Shown: positions 32,077-40,939 of the stretch, piece by piece
Position numbering within the stretch: the first letter of the stretch is position 1
Layout: each line of letters begins with the position of its first letter
Source: Actinomycetes bacterium
Lineage (GTDB): Bacteria; Actinomycetota; Actinomycetes; DATJPE01
Reading direction: 5' to 3'
Length of the DNA stretch: 43,734 nucleotides
Assembly (NCBI GenBank): GCA_035506535.1
Contig: DATJPE010000058.1
Span: forward strand, 1 to 43,734
The notes under the pieces: model-generated
The model's database searches: none
What the model saw: the letters and a program-made list of their open reading frames with translations, nothing else
Told to the model about the DNA's origin: nothing
Made by a program: the position numbers and the translations under genes

Positions 32077-34650
32077 TCAGAGGCTGCCGTTCCGTGCCTC
32101 GAGGGTGCTCTCGTTGAGGGCGGCGAGGTGTTCGCGAGTGCGGGCAGCCCAATAGCTCGCCCCGATGGCGTCGAAGCCTCGGGCGGCAGCCGCCAGCGCT
32201 TCTCGAGCGGAGTGGGCCTGCCCGGTACGCGCCAGCCAGCGGCCGTACGCTGCTGAGAGCCGGGCCTGGTGCCACGGCCACCTGCTGAGGTCGGTCCTTC
32301 GCGCTTCGGCGAACCGGTCGCCGGCCTGGTCGTCCGCTACGAGCACGGCGCGGGCGTAGTCGAGATGGACGCGCAGCAAGGGCGCTGGCGTCACGACGGC
32401 CAGTCGTTCCATCTGGTGCAGCACCACGGTTGCATCCTGGATCCGGTCAGCGGCCACGGCAGCCTCGGCCAGGAAGGTGAGGCTCGCCATCCCTTCCCGT
32501 TGATGGTAGGCCGGATCGGCGGGATCGAACTGGCGGCGCAGGCACGAATAGGCCTCCTCGGCTCGGCCGGAGACGAGCAGGGCGACGCCGCGGGCCAGCT
32601 GGTGGAGGCACAAGGTGTCGTTGAGCCGCTGCCGGTTCGCCTCCACCTCGGTCGAGGCGAGGATGTCCATGGCCTGCTCCCACGCCCCGCTGAGCGCGCG
32701 GGCGTGCGCGTCGAGGATCTGGTTGTTCAGCGACCAGATGGGTTGCCCGGTGTCCTTGGCGAGGCGATGGACCTCGCACATGGCGGCGGTCGCACCCTCC
32801 CAGTCCCCCAGCTCGCGTCGGATGTTGACCTGCATGCCGAGGACGTGCGGCAGCAGACCCAGCAGAGCCCGCTTTCGCAGAAGCTCCTCGGCGCGGTCGA
32901 GGATGTCGGTGGCGCGCACGGTGTCCCCGACAGCGTGCGCGGCCATGCCGTGCAGGCGTAAGGAATCGGCATCCTGGACGGCCGAGAGATCGGTCCGGTC
33001 GAGTCGTTCGATGACCTCGCGGGCTCGCAGGACCGGCTCGGCGACCGCGAGCGCAGCGACGTACCGGGGATCCGCGGTGGAGACCGACAGCTGGTCCAGC
33101 GTGGAGGCGACGTCTGCGCGCGCCTGCGGGCCGGTGTCGGCCCACCAGCAGCGCAGCGCGGCTCCGAGGAGCAGGTTGAGTGCGAGGTGGTGGTCCGATG
33201 ACGCCGCGGCCACGCGGGCCATGGCACACAGCCCGTTGACGCGGACCGCGTCGCCCGGCAGACCGTCGTGGAAGATCTCCCGAACCCACTGCAGTCGTGC
33301 ATTGTCGAGCTCGCTCAGCTGGGTGCGAGCAGCGTCGTTGACGAGCCGGTCGACGATGTCGTTGCGCCCCATGTCGAACGCGTGCTCTGCCGCGACGAGC
33401 AGCCGGTGACCACGCAAGGACGACGAGGACGTGAGCTCAGCGGACCGTTCCAGCGCAGCGACGGCGGTCTGCACCGCCCCGCGACGCAGAAGCTCAGGGG
33501 CTATCGACTCCAGCATGTCAGCGACATGGTCGTCAGGGCCGACGATGGACTCTGCGCGATGCCAGATCTGGCGCAGGGGTTCGCCGGCCAGGCTGTCGGC
33601 GAGCGCGGCATGCGCGGCCTGCTTCCGGCCGACCGGCTCCGCCTGCAGGATGCCGGAGCGCACCAGGGGATGGCGGAACTCGAGCCGGTCCCCGTCCACC
33701 AGCACGAGGCCGACGCTCGCCGCCTCGTCGAGCGCATGGCGGTCGACCTGGTGGCCGGCCAGCAGCGCGGCGGCGGCGAGGATCTCCTCGACGTCGCCGA
33801 TCGGATCGATCGCGGCGACGAGCAGCAGGTCGCGGCTGTCTGATGGCAGGTCGTTGACGCGCCCGGCGAAGGCCCTTTCGAGGCGCCCTGAGAGCGTCTG
33901 CCGGTCGTCAGGCAGGCCGGGACGCCACTCCTTGGGCAGTTCCATGAGTGCCAACGGGTTTCCGCGCGCCTCGTCGACGATGCGCTCCATGTCCCGCGTG
34001 CTGAGCCGTGCGCCGGATCGTTCGACGAGCTTCACCGAGTTGCCCTGGTCGAGCCCGCGGAGGGTGAGACGCGGCACGTCCGCGTCGAGGAGGGGCCCCT
34101 GATGCCCGCTGCGCACGGTTCCAACCAGCGTAAGCCGCTTCGTCGTCGCGTCCCTGACGAGCGACGCCAGGACCTCGTGGCTCTGCGGGTCCAGCCATTG
34201 GACGTCGTCGACGAGCAGCAGCACCGGCCGATGGTCGCGAGGCTGCTCCTGCGCGCGAGCACACTCAGGATCGACAAGCGCCTGGACGGCCTCCGCGATG
34301 AGGTACAGGCTCGGCGGGGGGCCCTCGTCCACTCCGAAGGCTGTCAGCAGCGCGTCCCGGTGCGCTGGACCAATCCCGGCGATCCGATCCTGGACTGGGG
34401 CAAGGAGCTGGACGACGCCGGCGAACGGAAGCTCCGTCTCGGCTTCGACCCCGACGGCGGACAGCACGGTCAGGCCCGCGCGGGTCGCCTCGTCACGTGC
34501 GGCCTTCAGCAGGGCAGTCTTGCCGATGCCAGGTTCTCCCTCGAGAAGGAGCACGCGGTCACGGCGACGTGACGAGTGGATGAGCTCCCGCAAGGTCTCC
34601 AGCTCCGCCTCTCGACCGAGCAGCGACCCCTCGGCGGTGCCTGATCCCAT
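32077..34650 (-). CDS. LAL-type ATPase paralogue lacking the LuxR DNA-binding domain
   Basis: The 857-residue paralogue of the downstream LAL regulator is collinear through the Walker A motif (GEPGIGKT, 38-45), Walker B (VLLLVDDVQWLD), LSGRLERAFAGRVNDLP and the TPR-like body. Shared phrases include LALNLLLGAALRCWWA, HVLGMQ and DLSRWPWHQARL. It stops at ARTREHLAALNESTLEARNGSL, exactly where the LuxR domain begins in the other copy. It is therefore ATPase plus sensor only. ATG at 34650 is preceded by AAGGGACGG. It may modulate or hetero-oligomerise with its neighbour, or be a decaying copy; the intact frame argues for function. Confidence 0.9.
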   Translation of the reverse strand: MGSGTAEGSLLGREAELETLRELIHSSRRRDRVLLLEGEPGIGKTALLKAARDEATRAGLTVLSAVGVEAETELPFAGVVQLLAPVQDRIAGIGPAHRDALLTAFGVDEGPPPSLYLIAEAVQALVDPECARAQEQPRDHRPVLLLVDDVQWLDPQSHEVLASLVRDATTKRLTLVGTVRSGHQGPLLDADVPRLTLRGLDQGNSVKLVERSGARLSTRDMERIVDEARGNPLALMELPKEWRPGLPDDRQTLSGRLERAFAGRVNDLPSDSRDLLLVAAIDPIGDVEEILAAAALLAGHQVDRHALDEAASVGLVLVDGDRLEFRHPLVRSGILQAEPVGRKQAAHAALADSLAGEPLRQIWHRAESIVGPDDHVADMLESIAPELLRRGAVQTAVAALERSAELTSSSSLRGHRLLVAAEHAFDMGRNDIVDRLVNDAARTQLSELDNARLQWVREIFHDGLPGDAVRVNGLCAMARVAAASSDHHLALNLLLGAALRCWWADTGPQARADVASTLDQLSVSTADPRYVAALAVAEPVLRAREVIERLDRTDLSAVQDADSLRLHGMAAHAVGDTVRATDILDRAEELLRKRALLGLLPHVLGMQVNIRRELGDWEGATAAMCEVHRLAKDTGQPIWSLNNQILDAHARALSGAWEQAMDILASTEVEANRQRLNDTLCLHQLARGVALLVSGRAEEAYSCLRRQFDPADPAYHQREGMASLTFLAEAAVAADRIQDATVVLHQMERLAVVTPAPLLRVHLDYARAVLVADDQAGDRFAEARRTDLSRWPWHQARLSAAYGRWLARTGQAHSAREALAAAARGFDAIGASYWAARTREHLAALNESTLEARNGSL

Positions 34651-34712
34651 GTCCGTCCCTTCGCCCGCCCCGTCGAGTCGACGCTAGAGGCGCTCGATGC
34701 CGGCGCGCTTCG

Positions 34713-34797
34713 GTCAGGTGACTCAACCCCTCGGCGGCCCCGGGGTCCGGCGTCGCGCCCGCAGCCGCGGGTGCAGCCGGTCATGGAGTCAGGTGAC
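34713..34797. promoter_or_regulatory. Two GTCAGGTGAC sites between LAL and MFS genes
   Basis: The decamer GTCAGGTGAC occurs exactly twice here, at 34713-34722 and 34788-34797. Each copy is itself an imperfect palindrome (GTCA-GG-TGAC). They are 75 bases apart, start to start, inside the 185-base divergent region. They are good candidates for binding sites of the LAL-type regulators or another factor controlling both directions. Confidence 0.5.
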
Positions 34798-34835
34798 GGA
34801 AGAGACCGCGCCCTCGACCTCGTAGCGTTCGCAGC

Positions 34836-36299
34836 ATGCGAGCTGCCCTGATGAGGGGCCTCGGGACCCCCAACGCCGTCAACGCGGGCCCGGGCGACTG
34901 TGCGGTCCCGGCCCCGGCGCTGCTCCGCCTGGGGACGCGATCGGGCCGATGGGTGGTGACGGCGACGATCCTGGGCTCGGCGCTCGCCGGCATCGACGGG
35001 TCGGTCGTCAGCATCGCCCTGCCCGCCATCGGGCGCGACCTGCAGGCGTCATTCGCCGGCCTGCAGGCCACCATCACCGGCTACAGCCTCACCCTCGCCG
35101 CCCTGATCCTGCTCAGCGGCGCCGCGGGGGACCGCTTGGGACGGCGCCGTGTGTTCGTCTCAGGCGTCGTCTGGTTCACGACGGCGTCGCTGCTGTGCGC
35201 CATGGCGCCGACGATCGAGCTGCTCATCGCCGCACGGGTGCTCCAAGGCATCGGCGCGGCGCTGCTCACCCCGTCCTCGCTCGCGATCCTGGAGGCGAGC
35301 TTTCGCAGCCGGGACCGAGCATCCGCCGTCGGTACGTGGGCCGGTTTCAGCGGAGTCGCAGGAGCCCTCGCGCCCTTCGTCGGGGGCTGGCTGCTGGCCG
35401 TCGCATCGTGGCGTTGGGTGTTCCTCATCAACGTCCCGCTCGCGGCCCTCGTCGTCGTCGCTGCCGTGAGGCACATCCCCGAATCGTGGGACCGCGAGGC
35501 GACGGGTCGCCTGGACTGGCTCGGCGCCCTCGCCACGGTCGCCTTCCTCGGGTTCGGCACATTCGCCCTGCTACGCCTGAGGGAGGGGACCAGCCACGTC
35601 GCGATCGCGAGCGCAGCTGCCGCGGTCCTGACCTTCCTGGCCTTCCTGCGACATGAGCGACACCAGCCGGCGCCGCTGCTCCCGCTGAACGTGTTCCGCA
35701 TCCGCCAGTTCACCGCCACGAATGCGGTGACGTTCGTCGTCTACGCACCAATCGGTGTGTTCTTCCTGCTCCTGGTGCTGATGCTTCAAGTCGTCGCCGG
35801 GTGGTCGCCGCTCGCCGCGGGGGCGGCCACCATCCCGGTGACCGCTCTCACCCTGTCCCTGTCACGGCCCAGCGCAGCACTCGCACAAGTCATCGGCCCC
35901 CGCCTGCAGATGACGGCTGGCCCCCTGCTGTGCGCCGCTGGGGCGCTGCTCGCCCGCGGACTGGGTCCAGGCACTGACTACCTCGATGTCCTACCGAGCG
36001 TGATCACCTTCGGCCTCGGTCTGGCGACGATGGTCGCTCCGTTGACCGCGACCGCGCTTGCATCGCTACCAGCGACGCACTCAGGTGTCGCGTCCGGGGT
36101 GAACAACGCGGTCGCGCGGACCGCATCCCTGCTCGCGATCGCGGCGGTCCCCGGTCTCGTCGGCCTCACCGGCGACGCATGGCAGGAGCCCGCGCGCTTC
36201 GAGCAGGGGTTCTGCACAGCGCTGGCCATCTGCGCCGTCCTGTTCATCGCCGGGAGCATCCTCGCCGCCCTGACGGTGCGGCGGCCCGATCCGACATAG
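34836..36299 (+). CDS. MFS drug-resistance-type transporter (DHA2 family)
   Basis: The 487-residue membrane protein has about 14 predicted hydrophobic segments. A typical DHA2 opening is GSALAGIDGSVVSIALPAIGRDL (motif D1), then the loop GAAGDRLGRRRVF (motif A) and LLIAARVLQGIGAALLTPSSLAIL with motif B. GFSGVAGALAPFVGGWLL matches the antiporter motif C region. It probably exports a toxic or signalling small molecule with proton antiport. About 35 residues precede the first helix; the ATG at 34836 may be one of several usable starts (a second ATG lies at residue 6). It is divergent from the LAL pair, suggesting co-regulation. Confidence 0.9.
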   Translation: MRAALMRGLGTPNAVNAGPGDCAVPAPALLRLGTRSGRWVVTATILGSALAGIDGSVVSIALPAIGRDLQASFAGLQATITGYSLTLAALILLSGAAGDRLGRRRVFVSGVVWFTTASLLCAMAPTIELLIAARVLQGIGAALLTPSSLAILEASFRSRDRASAVGTWAGFSGVAGALAPFVGGWLLAVASWRWVFLINVPLAALVVVAAVRHIPESWDREATGRLDWLGALATVAFLGFGTFALLRLREGTSHVAIASAAAAVLTFLAFLRHERHQPAPLLPLNVFRIRQFTATNAVTFVVYAPIGVFFLLLVLMLQVVAGWSPLAAGAATIPVTALTLSLSRPSAALAQVIGPRLQMTAGPLLCAAGALLARGLGPGTDYLDVLPSVITFGLGLATMVAPLTATALASLPATHSGVASGVNNAVARTASLLAIAAVPGLVGLTGDAWQEPARFEQGFCTALAICAVLFIAGSILAALTVRRPDPT

Positions 36300-36323
36300 C
36301 GCTCAACGATGCGCCACCGAGCG

Positions 36324-37670
36324 TCATCGCGTGAGCGACGTCGCTGTCTCGGTCACGACGTCGACCGTACTGTCCGGTCCTCCAAAGAGAGAAACGTGGT
36401 GAGCTTGACGCTCGGTCGCGACCCGCTCGGCCCTCGTGTTCAGCAGGAACGTGAGTGTCCAGTGGATGGTCACGGTCAGCCGGTTGCGGTACCCGTTCAG
36501 GGTCAGCAGGTGCACGCCGAGCCACAGCAGCCACGCTGGTGCCCTGGACAGCCTGACTCCGCGGATGCAGGCGACAGCCCGGAAGCGGCCGATGGTCGCG
36601 AGCGACCCCTTGTCCTTGTAAACGAACTCGCCCGGCGGCTTCCGGCCTCTCACGCGCGCCGTGACTACTCTGGCCGCGAAGCGGCCGCTCTGGATCGCGG
36701 CCTGGGCGACTCCGGGTACGCCGTCGCGACGCATGATGTCGCCGACGACGAACACCTCCGGATGGCCTGGCAGGGTGCAGTCCGGCTCGACGACCAGCTG
36801 CCCGGTCCGCGTGGTCGCCGACTCGCTCAGGCCGGCGAGCACTCCCGCCACGGGGGCGGCGGCCACACCGGCCGCCCACACCTTCGTCGACGCAGGCAGC
36901 GTGCGCTCGTTTCCGGCCTCGAGGTAGCGGACGCAGGTCGCGTCGACGTCGATGACCCGAGCGGCCGTGTGCACAGCGACGCCCATCCGTTCCAGGTCCC
37001 TACGGGCCCGCTGGGACAGGCCGGCGCCGAAGGTGGGGAGAAGGACGTCTCCGGCCTCGATGAGCACGACCTTGGCGTCAGCGGGATCGATGTCGCGGTA
37101 GTTGCGTCGAAGGCTCAGCTGCGCGAGCTCGGTGATCTGCCCGGCGACTTCGATCCCGGTCGGGCCACCGCCGACCACCACGAACGTGAGATGCCGGCAG
37201 CGGTCGTCGCGCGTGGGCGCGTTCTCGGCCCTCTCGAAGGCCTCGAAGACTCGCGCACGGATCTCCAGCGCGTCGTCGATCGACTTGAGCCCGGGAGCGT
37301 GCCGAGAGAAGTCGTCTCGGCCGAAGTAGGAGTGGGTCGCTCCCGCCGCCACGATGAGGCTGTCGTAGGGCGTCCGCGTGGGCTCGCCGAACGCCCACGA
37401 CGTCACGACGCGGTTCCGAAGGTCGATGTCCCTGACCTCGCCCAGCAGGAAGTGCGCGTTCCCCTGCTGGCGCAGGATCTCGCGCAAGGGCCGGGCGACC
37501 TCGCCCTGGGACAAGATCCCCGTCGCGACCTGGTAGAGCAGCGGCTGGAAGAGGTGGTTGCCGGTTCGGTCGATGAGGGTGACCTCGACGGGGGAGGCGG
37601 CCAGCTCGCGAACCGCGAACAGGCCGCCGAACCCCCCGCCGATCACCACGACCCGGTGGGGCGCGTCCAC
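36324..37670 (-). CDS. ndh: Type II NADH dehydrogenase (NDH-2)
   Basis: The 448-residue single-subunit NADH:quinone oxidoreductase has FAD motif RVVVIGGGFGGLFAVREL, the NDH-2 block NHLFQPLLYQVATGILSQGEVARPLR, AAGATHSYFG and the NAD motif FVVVGGGPTGIEVAGQI. VFVVGDIM comes next, with the quinone-side AQAAIQSGRFAA. The C-terminal ALLWLGVHLLTLNGYRNRL-type amphipathic region (AWLLWLGVHLLTLNGYRN) gives membrane association. GTG at 37670 begins 2 bases after the stop of the alpha/beta hydrolase, so the two are co-transcribed. It passes electrons from NADH to quinone without proton pumping. Confidence 0.93.
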   Translation of the reverse strand: MDAPHRVVVIGGGFGGLFAVRELAASPVEVTLIDRTGNHLFQPLLYQVATGILSQGEVARPLREILRQQGNAHFLLGEVRDIDLRNRVVTSWAFGEPTRTPYDSLIVAAGATHSYFGRDDFSRHAPGLKSIDDALEIRARVFEAFERAENAPTRDDRCRHLTFVVVGGGPTGIEVAGQITELAQLSLRRNYRDIDPADAKVVLIEAGDVLLPTFGAGLSQRARRDLERMGVAVHTAARVIDVDATCVRYLEAGNERTLPASTKVWAAGVAAAPVAGVLAGLSESATTRTGQLVVEPDCTLPGHPEVFVVGDIMRRDGVPGVAQAAIQSGRFAARVVTARVRGRKPPGEFVYKDKGSLATIGRFRAVACIRGVRLSRAPAWLLWLGVHLLTLNGYRNRLTVTIHWTLTFLLNTRAERVATERQAHHVSLFGGPDSTVDVVTETATSLTR

Positions 37671-37672
37671 GG

Positions 37673-38494
37673 TCAGATCTCGCCGCCGAGACCCTGCTTG
37701 TCGAGCCAGTTCAGGCACGCCTCGGCCACCTCGTGCCAGCCTCCGTCGATGGTCAGCGAGTGGCCGCGGTCGGCGAACTCCATCAGCTCGGTCGTGGCCT
37801 GAGAGTGCTTGTACTGCTTCGCCGTCGACTTCGTGATCGACTCCGGCACCGTGTGGTCCCGGCCTCCCATGACGAGCAGCAGCGGTCCCCGCTGCTCGTT
37901 CTCCGTGTCCACCTTCGCTGGCGAGTGCGGGGAGAAGTTCGCGGTCGCCGCCTCGAAGAGCGGTCGCCCGGGTGCGGGGATCGCCCAGGCCCGGTACAGC
38001 TGGTCCGACTCCTCCTCGGTGAGGGTGTTGCCGAAGCTGTAGCGGAACTGCTCCGCCGTCAGCGAGACGGCCCTGTTCTTGTTCGCCGGGTTCTTGAACA
38101 CCGGCAGGGTCGAACGCAGTGCGGACAACGGAAGCGGCAGCACGCCCTTGATCTGCGCGGCGTCGATGGCGATCGCGGCACGGGCACGATCCATCCCCAG
38201 GAGTTTCTCCGCGATCATCCCGCCGAAGGAGTGCCCGATGACGATCGGGGGGCTCTGGAGGGAGTCGACGACGGAGGAGTAGTGCTCGACGACGTCGTCG
38301 ATGCCGATGCCCGCGACGGACTCCGGGTTCTCACGGGCGGCGTCCACGGTGTCCGGGATGCCGGGCCAACCTGGCGCCGAAGCCACATAGCCGTGCTGGG
38401 CGAACAGGTCCACCCAGGGCTGCCAGGAACTGGCGTGCAGCCACAGTCCGTGGATGAACACAACGGGGGTTCCGGACTCAGGTTCCGTGGTCAC
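37673..38494 (-). CDS. Alpha/beta-hydrolase fold protein
   Basis: The 273-residue hydrolase has the oxyanion region VVFIHGLWLHASSW (11-24), nucleophile elbow IVIGHSFGG (85-93; S89), acid GGRDHTVP and the histidine in DRGHSLTIDGGW. All triad residues are present. I chose the GTG at 38494 because GGAGG lies 6 bases upstream. The frame continues to a GTG at 38545, which lacks a ribosome site. It is probably an esterase or lipase-like enzyme; substrate unknown. It is first of a two-gene unit with NDH-2. Confidence 0.88.
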   Translation of the reverse strand: MTTEPESGTPVVFIHGLWLHASSWQPWVDLFAQHGYVASAPGWPGIPDTVDAARENPESVAGIGIDDVVEHYSSVVDSLQSPPIVIGHSFGGMIAEKLLGMDRARAAIAIDAAQIKGVLPLPLSALRSTLPVFKNPANKNRAVSLTAEQFRYSFGNTLTEEESDQLYRAWAIPAPGRPLFEAATANFSPHSPAKVDTENEQRGPLLLVMGGRDHTVPESITKSTAKQYKHSQATTELMEFADRGHSLTIDGGWHEVAEACLNWLDKQGLGGEI

Positions 38495-38574
38495 GTCGAC
38501 CTCCAGGTGTCGGCCGGCACCCGAATGCGCCGGCAGGACGATCACGTTAGGGACCCGGCGACCGCGACGGCTTC

Positions 38575-38617
38575 AGTCGATCGACTCTCTGATGGCTGCA
38601 GTCGCTGCCTGCAGTCG
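38575..38617. promoter_or_regulatory. Palindrome plus 9-bp tandem repeats between the two hydrolase genes
   Basis: AGTCGATCGACT (38575-38586) is a perfect palindrome. It is followed by two copies of CTGCAGTCG at 38596-38604 and 38609-38617, a 13-base period. All three share the core CAGTCG or AGTCGA. They lie between the divergent alpha/beta hydrolases and look like a multi-site operator. Confidence 0.4.
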
Positions 38618-38694
38618 AACGACCCAAGCCGGCGAGCCGCAATGGTTCCTAGCGTCCGGGACGTCCCGAACACCTGCCATCGAGAGGCTTCGCC

Positions 38695-39558
38695 ATGACT
38701 CAGGTCCTACGCAACGTCGGCTTCTGGCACAAGCTCGGCCTCGGCCTCGCTTGCGCTGCCCTGGTCACCGCCTACGTGATCGGCAGCTCTTCACCTGCCG
38801 CCGCGCACGCGAGCGCGCCGTCGCACGAGCATCTCCCCACGATCGTCCTCGTCCACGGCGCGTTCGCCGACGCGAGCGGATGGAACGCCGAGGTCGCCGA
38901 GCTCCAGCACAAGGGGTACCCCGTCATCGCCCCCGCCGACCCGCTGCGCGGCCTGACCGCCGACGCGGACTACATCCGCTCGATCCTCAAGACCATCGAC
39001 GGACCCGTCGTGCTCGTCGGGCACTCCTACGGCGGCGCGGTCATCACGAACGCGGCGCGCGGTGCGACGAACGTCGTCGCTCTGGTGTACGTCGCCGCCT
39101 TCATCCCTGACGAGGGCACCAGCGTCGCGACCTCCTACGACCCGACCCTGTACCCCGGCTCGCTCCTCGCCCCGAACGCGCTCGACGTCCGCCCGGTCCC
39201 GAACCCCGCGGCTCCTGGCGGGATTGACCAGGACCTGACCATCAAACCGGCTCTGTTCCGCCAGATCTTCGCCGGCGACCAGCCCGCCCAGACCGCTGCC
39301 GTCATGGCCGCCACCCAACGTCCTCTGTCCGCCTTCGCCTACACCGAACCGTCCGGTGCCCCGGCATGGAAGACGATCCCGAGCTGGGACCTGCTCACGC
39401 TGGACGACCGGGCTATCTCTCCCGGGGGCCAGCAGTTCATGGCCGATCGCGCCGGAGCGCGCATCACCACCATCCACTCAGCACACGACGTGATGGTGTC
39501 TCACCCGCAAGCGGTCGTGAACCTCATCGTCAAGGCTGCCTGCGCAACGTCGTCTTGA
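38695..39558 (+). CDS. Exported alpha/beta hydrolase
   Basis: The 287-residue protein carries a signal peptide: LGLGLACAALVTAYVIG (14-30) with a cleavage-like PAAAHA (34-39). The mature hydrolase has TIVLVHGAFADASGW (49-63), the nucleophile elbow VVLVGHSYGGAVI (105-117; S111) and the late histidine in TTIHSAHDVMVSHP. It resembles the salicylate-esterase/EstC-like small hydrolases common in actinobacteria. The ATG at 38695 follows a gap with repeats. The SDR gene begins 38 bases after its stop, so the two are probably one unit. Confidence 0.88.
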   Translation: MTQVLRNVGFWHKLGLGLACAALVTAYVIGSSSPAAAHASAPSHEHLPTIVLVHGAFADASGWNAEVAELQHKGYPVIAPADPLRGLTADADYIRSILKTIDGPVVLVGHSYGGAVITNAARGATNVVALVYVAAFIPDEGTSVATSYDPTLYPGSLLAPNALDVRPVPNPAAPGGIDQDLTIKPALFRQIFAGDQPAQTAAVMAATQRPLSAFAYTEPSGAPAWKTIPSWDLLTLDDRAISPGGQQFMADRAGARITTIHSAHDVMVSHPQAVVNLIVKAACATSS

Positions 39559-39596
39559 CCTCCGTCGGCGCTCCCATTCGGAAGGGACCACCAACC

Positions 39597-40379
39597 ATGG
39601 ACCTCCAGCTCGAGAAGAAGACCGCGATCGTCACTGGCGCCGGACGAGGCATCGGCCTGGCCATCACACGCCGCCTCGCCCTCGAAGGCGCGAGAGTGGT
39701 TGCCAACACTCGCGAGGACACCGGCGACCTGACCCGGCTCGCCGACGCCGATGAAGACGTCCTGGTCGTCGTCGGAGACGTCACCGACCCAGCCACCCCG
39801 CAACGGCTCGTCGACGCGGCGGAAGCACGTGTCGACATCGTCGTCAACAACGCCGGAGTCGCACCAGCGCGACCCGGTGGCTTCCTCGAGATCACCGACG
39901 CCGACTGGCAGGCCACCTTCGCCCTCGACCTGTTCGCCGCACTGTCCGTGATCCGCGCCGCACTTCCCGCCATGCTCGGTGCGGGCGCCGGATCGGTCGT
40001 GAACGTCGGGTCCATCAACGCGAGACTGCCCGACCCGATGGTCCTCGACTACTCCGCCGCCAAGGCCGCGCTCGCGAACGCCACCAAGAGCCTCTCCAAG
40101 GCCTACGGGCGACATGGGATCCGGTTCAACAGCGTCGACCCGGGGCCGGTCGCGACCGATCTCTGGAACGGCGACCACGGCGTGGCGCGCACGATCAGCG
40201 CGACAGGGGCGGGGACACCCGAGGAGATCGCCGCTCGGGCTGCCGAAGCCATGCCCACCGGGCGCTTCTCCCAACCCGACGAGGTCGCCACCCTCGTCGT
40301 CATGCTGGCCAGCCCAGTCCTCGGCAACATCACCGGAGCCAGTTTCGTGATCGACGGCGGCATGCAGCCCTCGCTGTGA
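39597..40379 (+). CDS. SDR-family oxidoreductase
   Basis: The 260-residue classical short-chain dehydrogenase has TGAGRGIG (13-20) for NAD(P) binding, GDVTDP (60-65), VNNAGVAP (83-90), catalytic S139 in VVNVGSINAR and Y152/K156 in DYSAAKAAL. It ends with the typical ITGASFVIDGGMQ. The absence of a basic residue right after the glycine motif does not settle NADP or NAD use. ATG at 39597 follows GGAAGGG. Substrate unknown; it likely shares a transcript with the exported hydrolase. Confidence 0.92.
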   Translation: MDLQLEKKTAIVTGAGRGIGLAITRRLALEGARVVANTREDTGDLTRLADADEDVLVVVGDVTDPATPQRLVDAAEARVDIVVNNAGVAPARPGGFLEITDADWQATFALDLFAALSVIRAALPAMLGAGAGSVVNVGSINARLPDPMVLDYSAAKAALANATKSLSKAYGRHGIRFNSVDPGPVATDLWNGDHGVARTISATGAGTPEEIAARAAEAMPTGRFSQPDEVATLVVMLASPVLGNITGASFVIDGGMQPSL

Positions 40380-40441
40380 CGTCCGCCGCCTGAGACCGAT
40401 GTCATGCGCGCCCGGCGCAGGGTGGGTGGAGCGTCGATCGG

Positions 40442-40849
40442 CTACGACGTCTCCGCCTGCTCGGCGCCGGCCGCGTCGGCGTACTCCTGGTCCGTGACGT
40501 GCTCGCCCCAGTCGGCGTCGTCATCCTCCCACATGCCGAGGTGGACCATGAAGTGCTCAGGTCGCGCGCCGTGCCAGTGCTCCTCGCCGGGCGGGGTGTA
40601 GACGGTGTCGCCGGGACGCAGGACGATGACCTGGTTCCGGCTGACGACCAGTCCGATGCCATCGGTGCCGTGCAACGTCTGGCCCAGGCTGTGGCTGTGC
40701 CAGGCGGTGCGCGCGCCGGGGCTGAAGCGCACCAGGTTGACGCGGATGCGGGACTCGCCCTCACCTCGGGCGATGACGTCGAAGTAGGCGTCGCCGGTGA
40801 AGATCTCCGCCGACCCCTTGACGGTGGGTTGCTTCTTCAGGAGATACAC
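40442..40849 (-). CDS. Small cupin-domain protein
   Basis: The 135-residue single-domain cupin has metal-ligand positions in AWHSHSLGQTLHG (H51, H53, Q57) and EEHWHG (H91). This H-x-H-x3-Q...H spacing is the one I recall from manganese cupin hydroxynitrile lyases and related carboxymuconolactone-decarboxylase-linked cupins. The proline-rich RPGDTVYTPPGEEHWHG is the second cupin motif. GTG at 40849 follows GAGGACGAGGAA. Enzymatic or binding role is open. It converges with the SDR gene with 62 bases between stops. Confidence 0.85.
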   Translation of the reverse strand: MYLLKKQPTVKGSAEIFTGDAYFDVIARGEGESRIRVNLVRFSPGARTAWHSHSLGQTLHGTDGIGLVVSRNQVIVLRPGDTVYTPPGEEHWHGARPEHFMVHLGMWEDDDADWGEHVTDQEYADAAGAEQAETS

Positions 40850-40939
40850 GTTCCTCGTCCTCTCAGGCGACTTCGGCCATGCCGACCGGCGACGATCGGT
40901 CCGACCGACGGGAGTGGGCCCAACGCCCTCATCTAACCC

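Noticed and set aside
32075-32281. N-terminal extension of the LuxR-containing LAL regulator
   Set aside because: It would lie inside the upstream paralogue and lacks any domain; the ATG at 32074 directly follows that gene's stop.
36300-36323. CGCTC...GAGCG hairpin between MFS and NDH-2 stops
   Set aside because: The stem is only 5 bp and there is no U-run; too weak to call.
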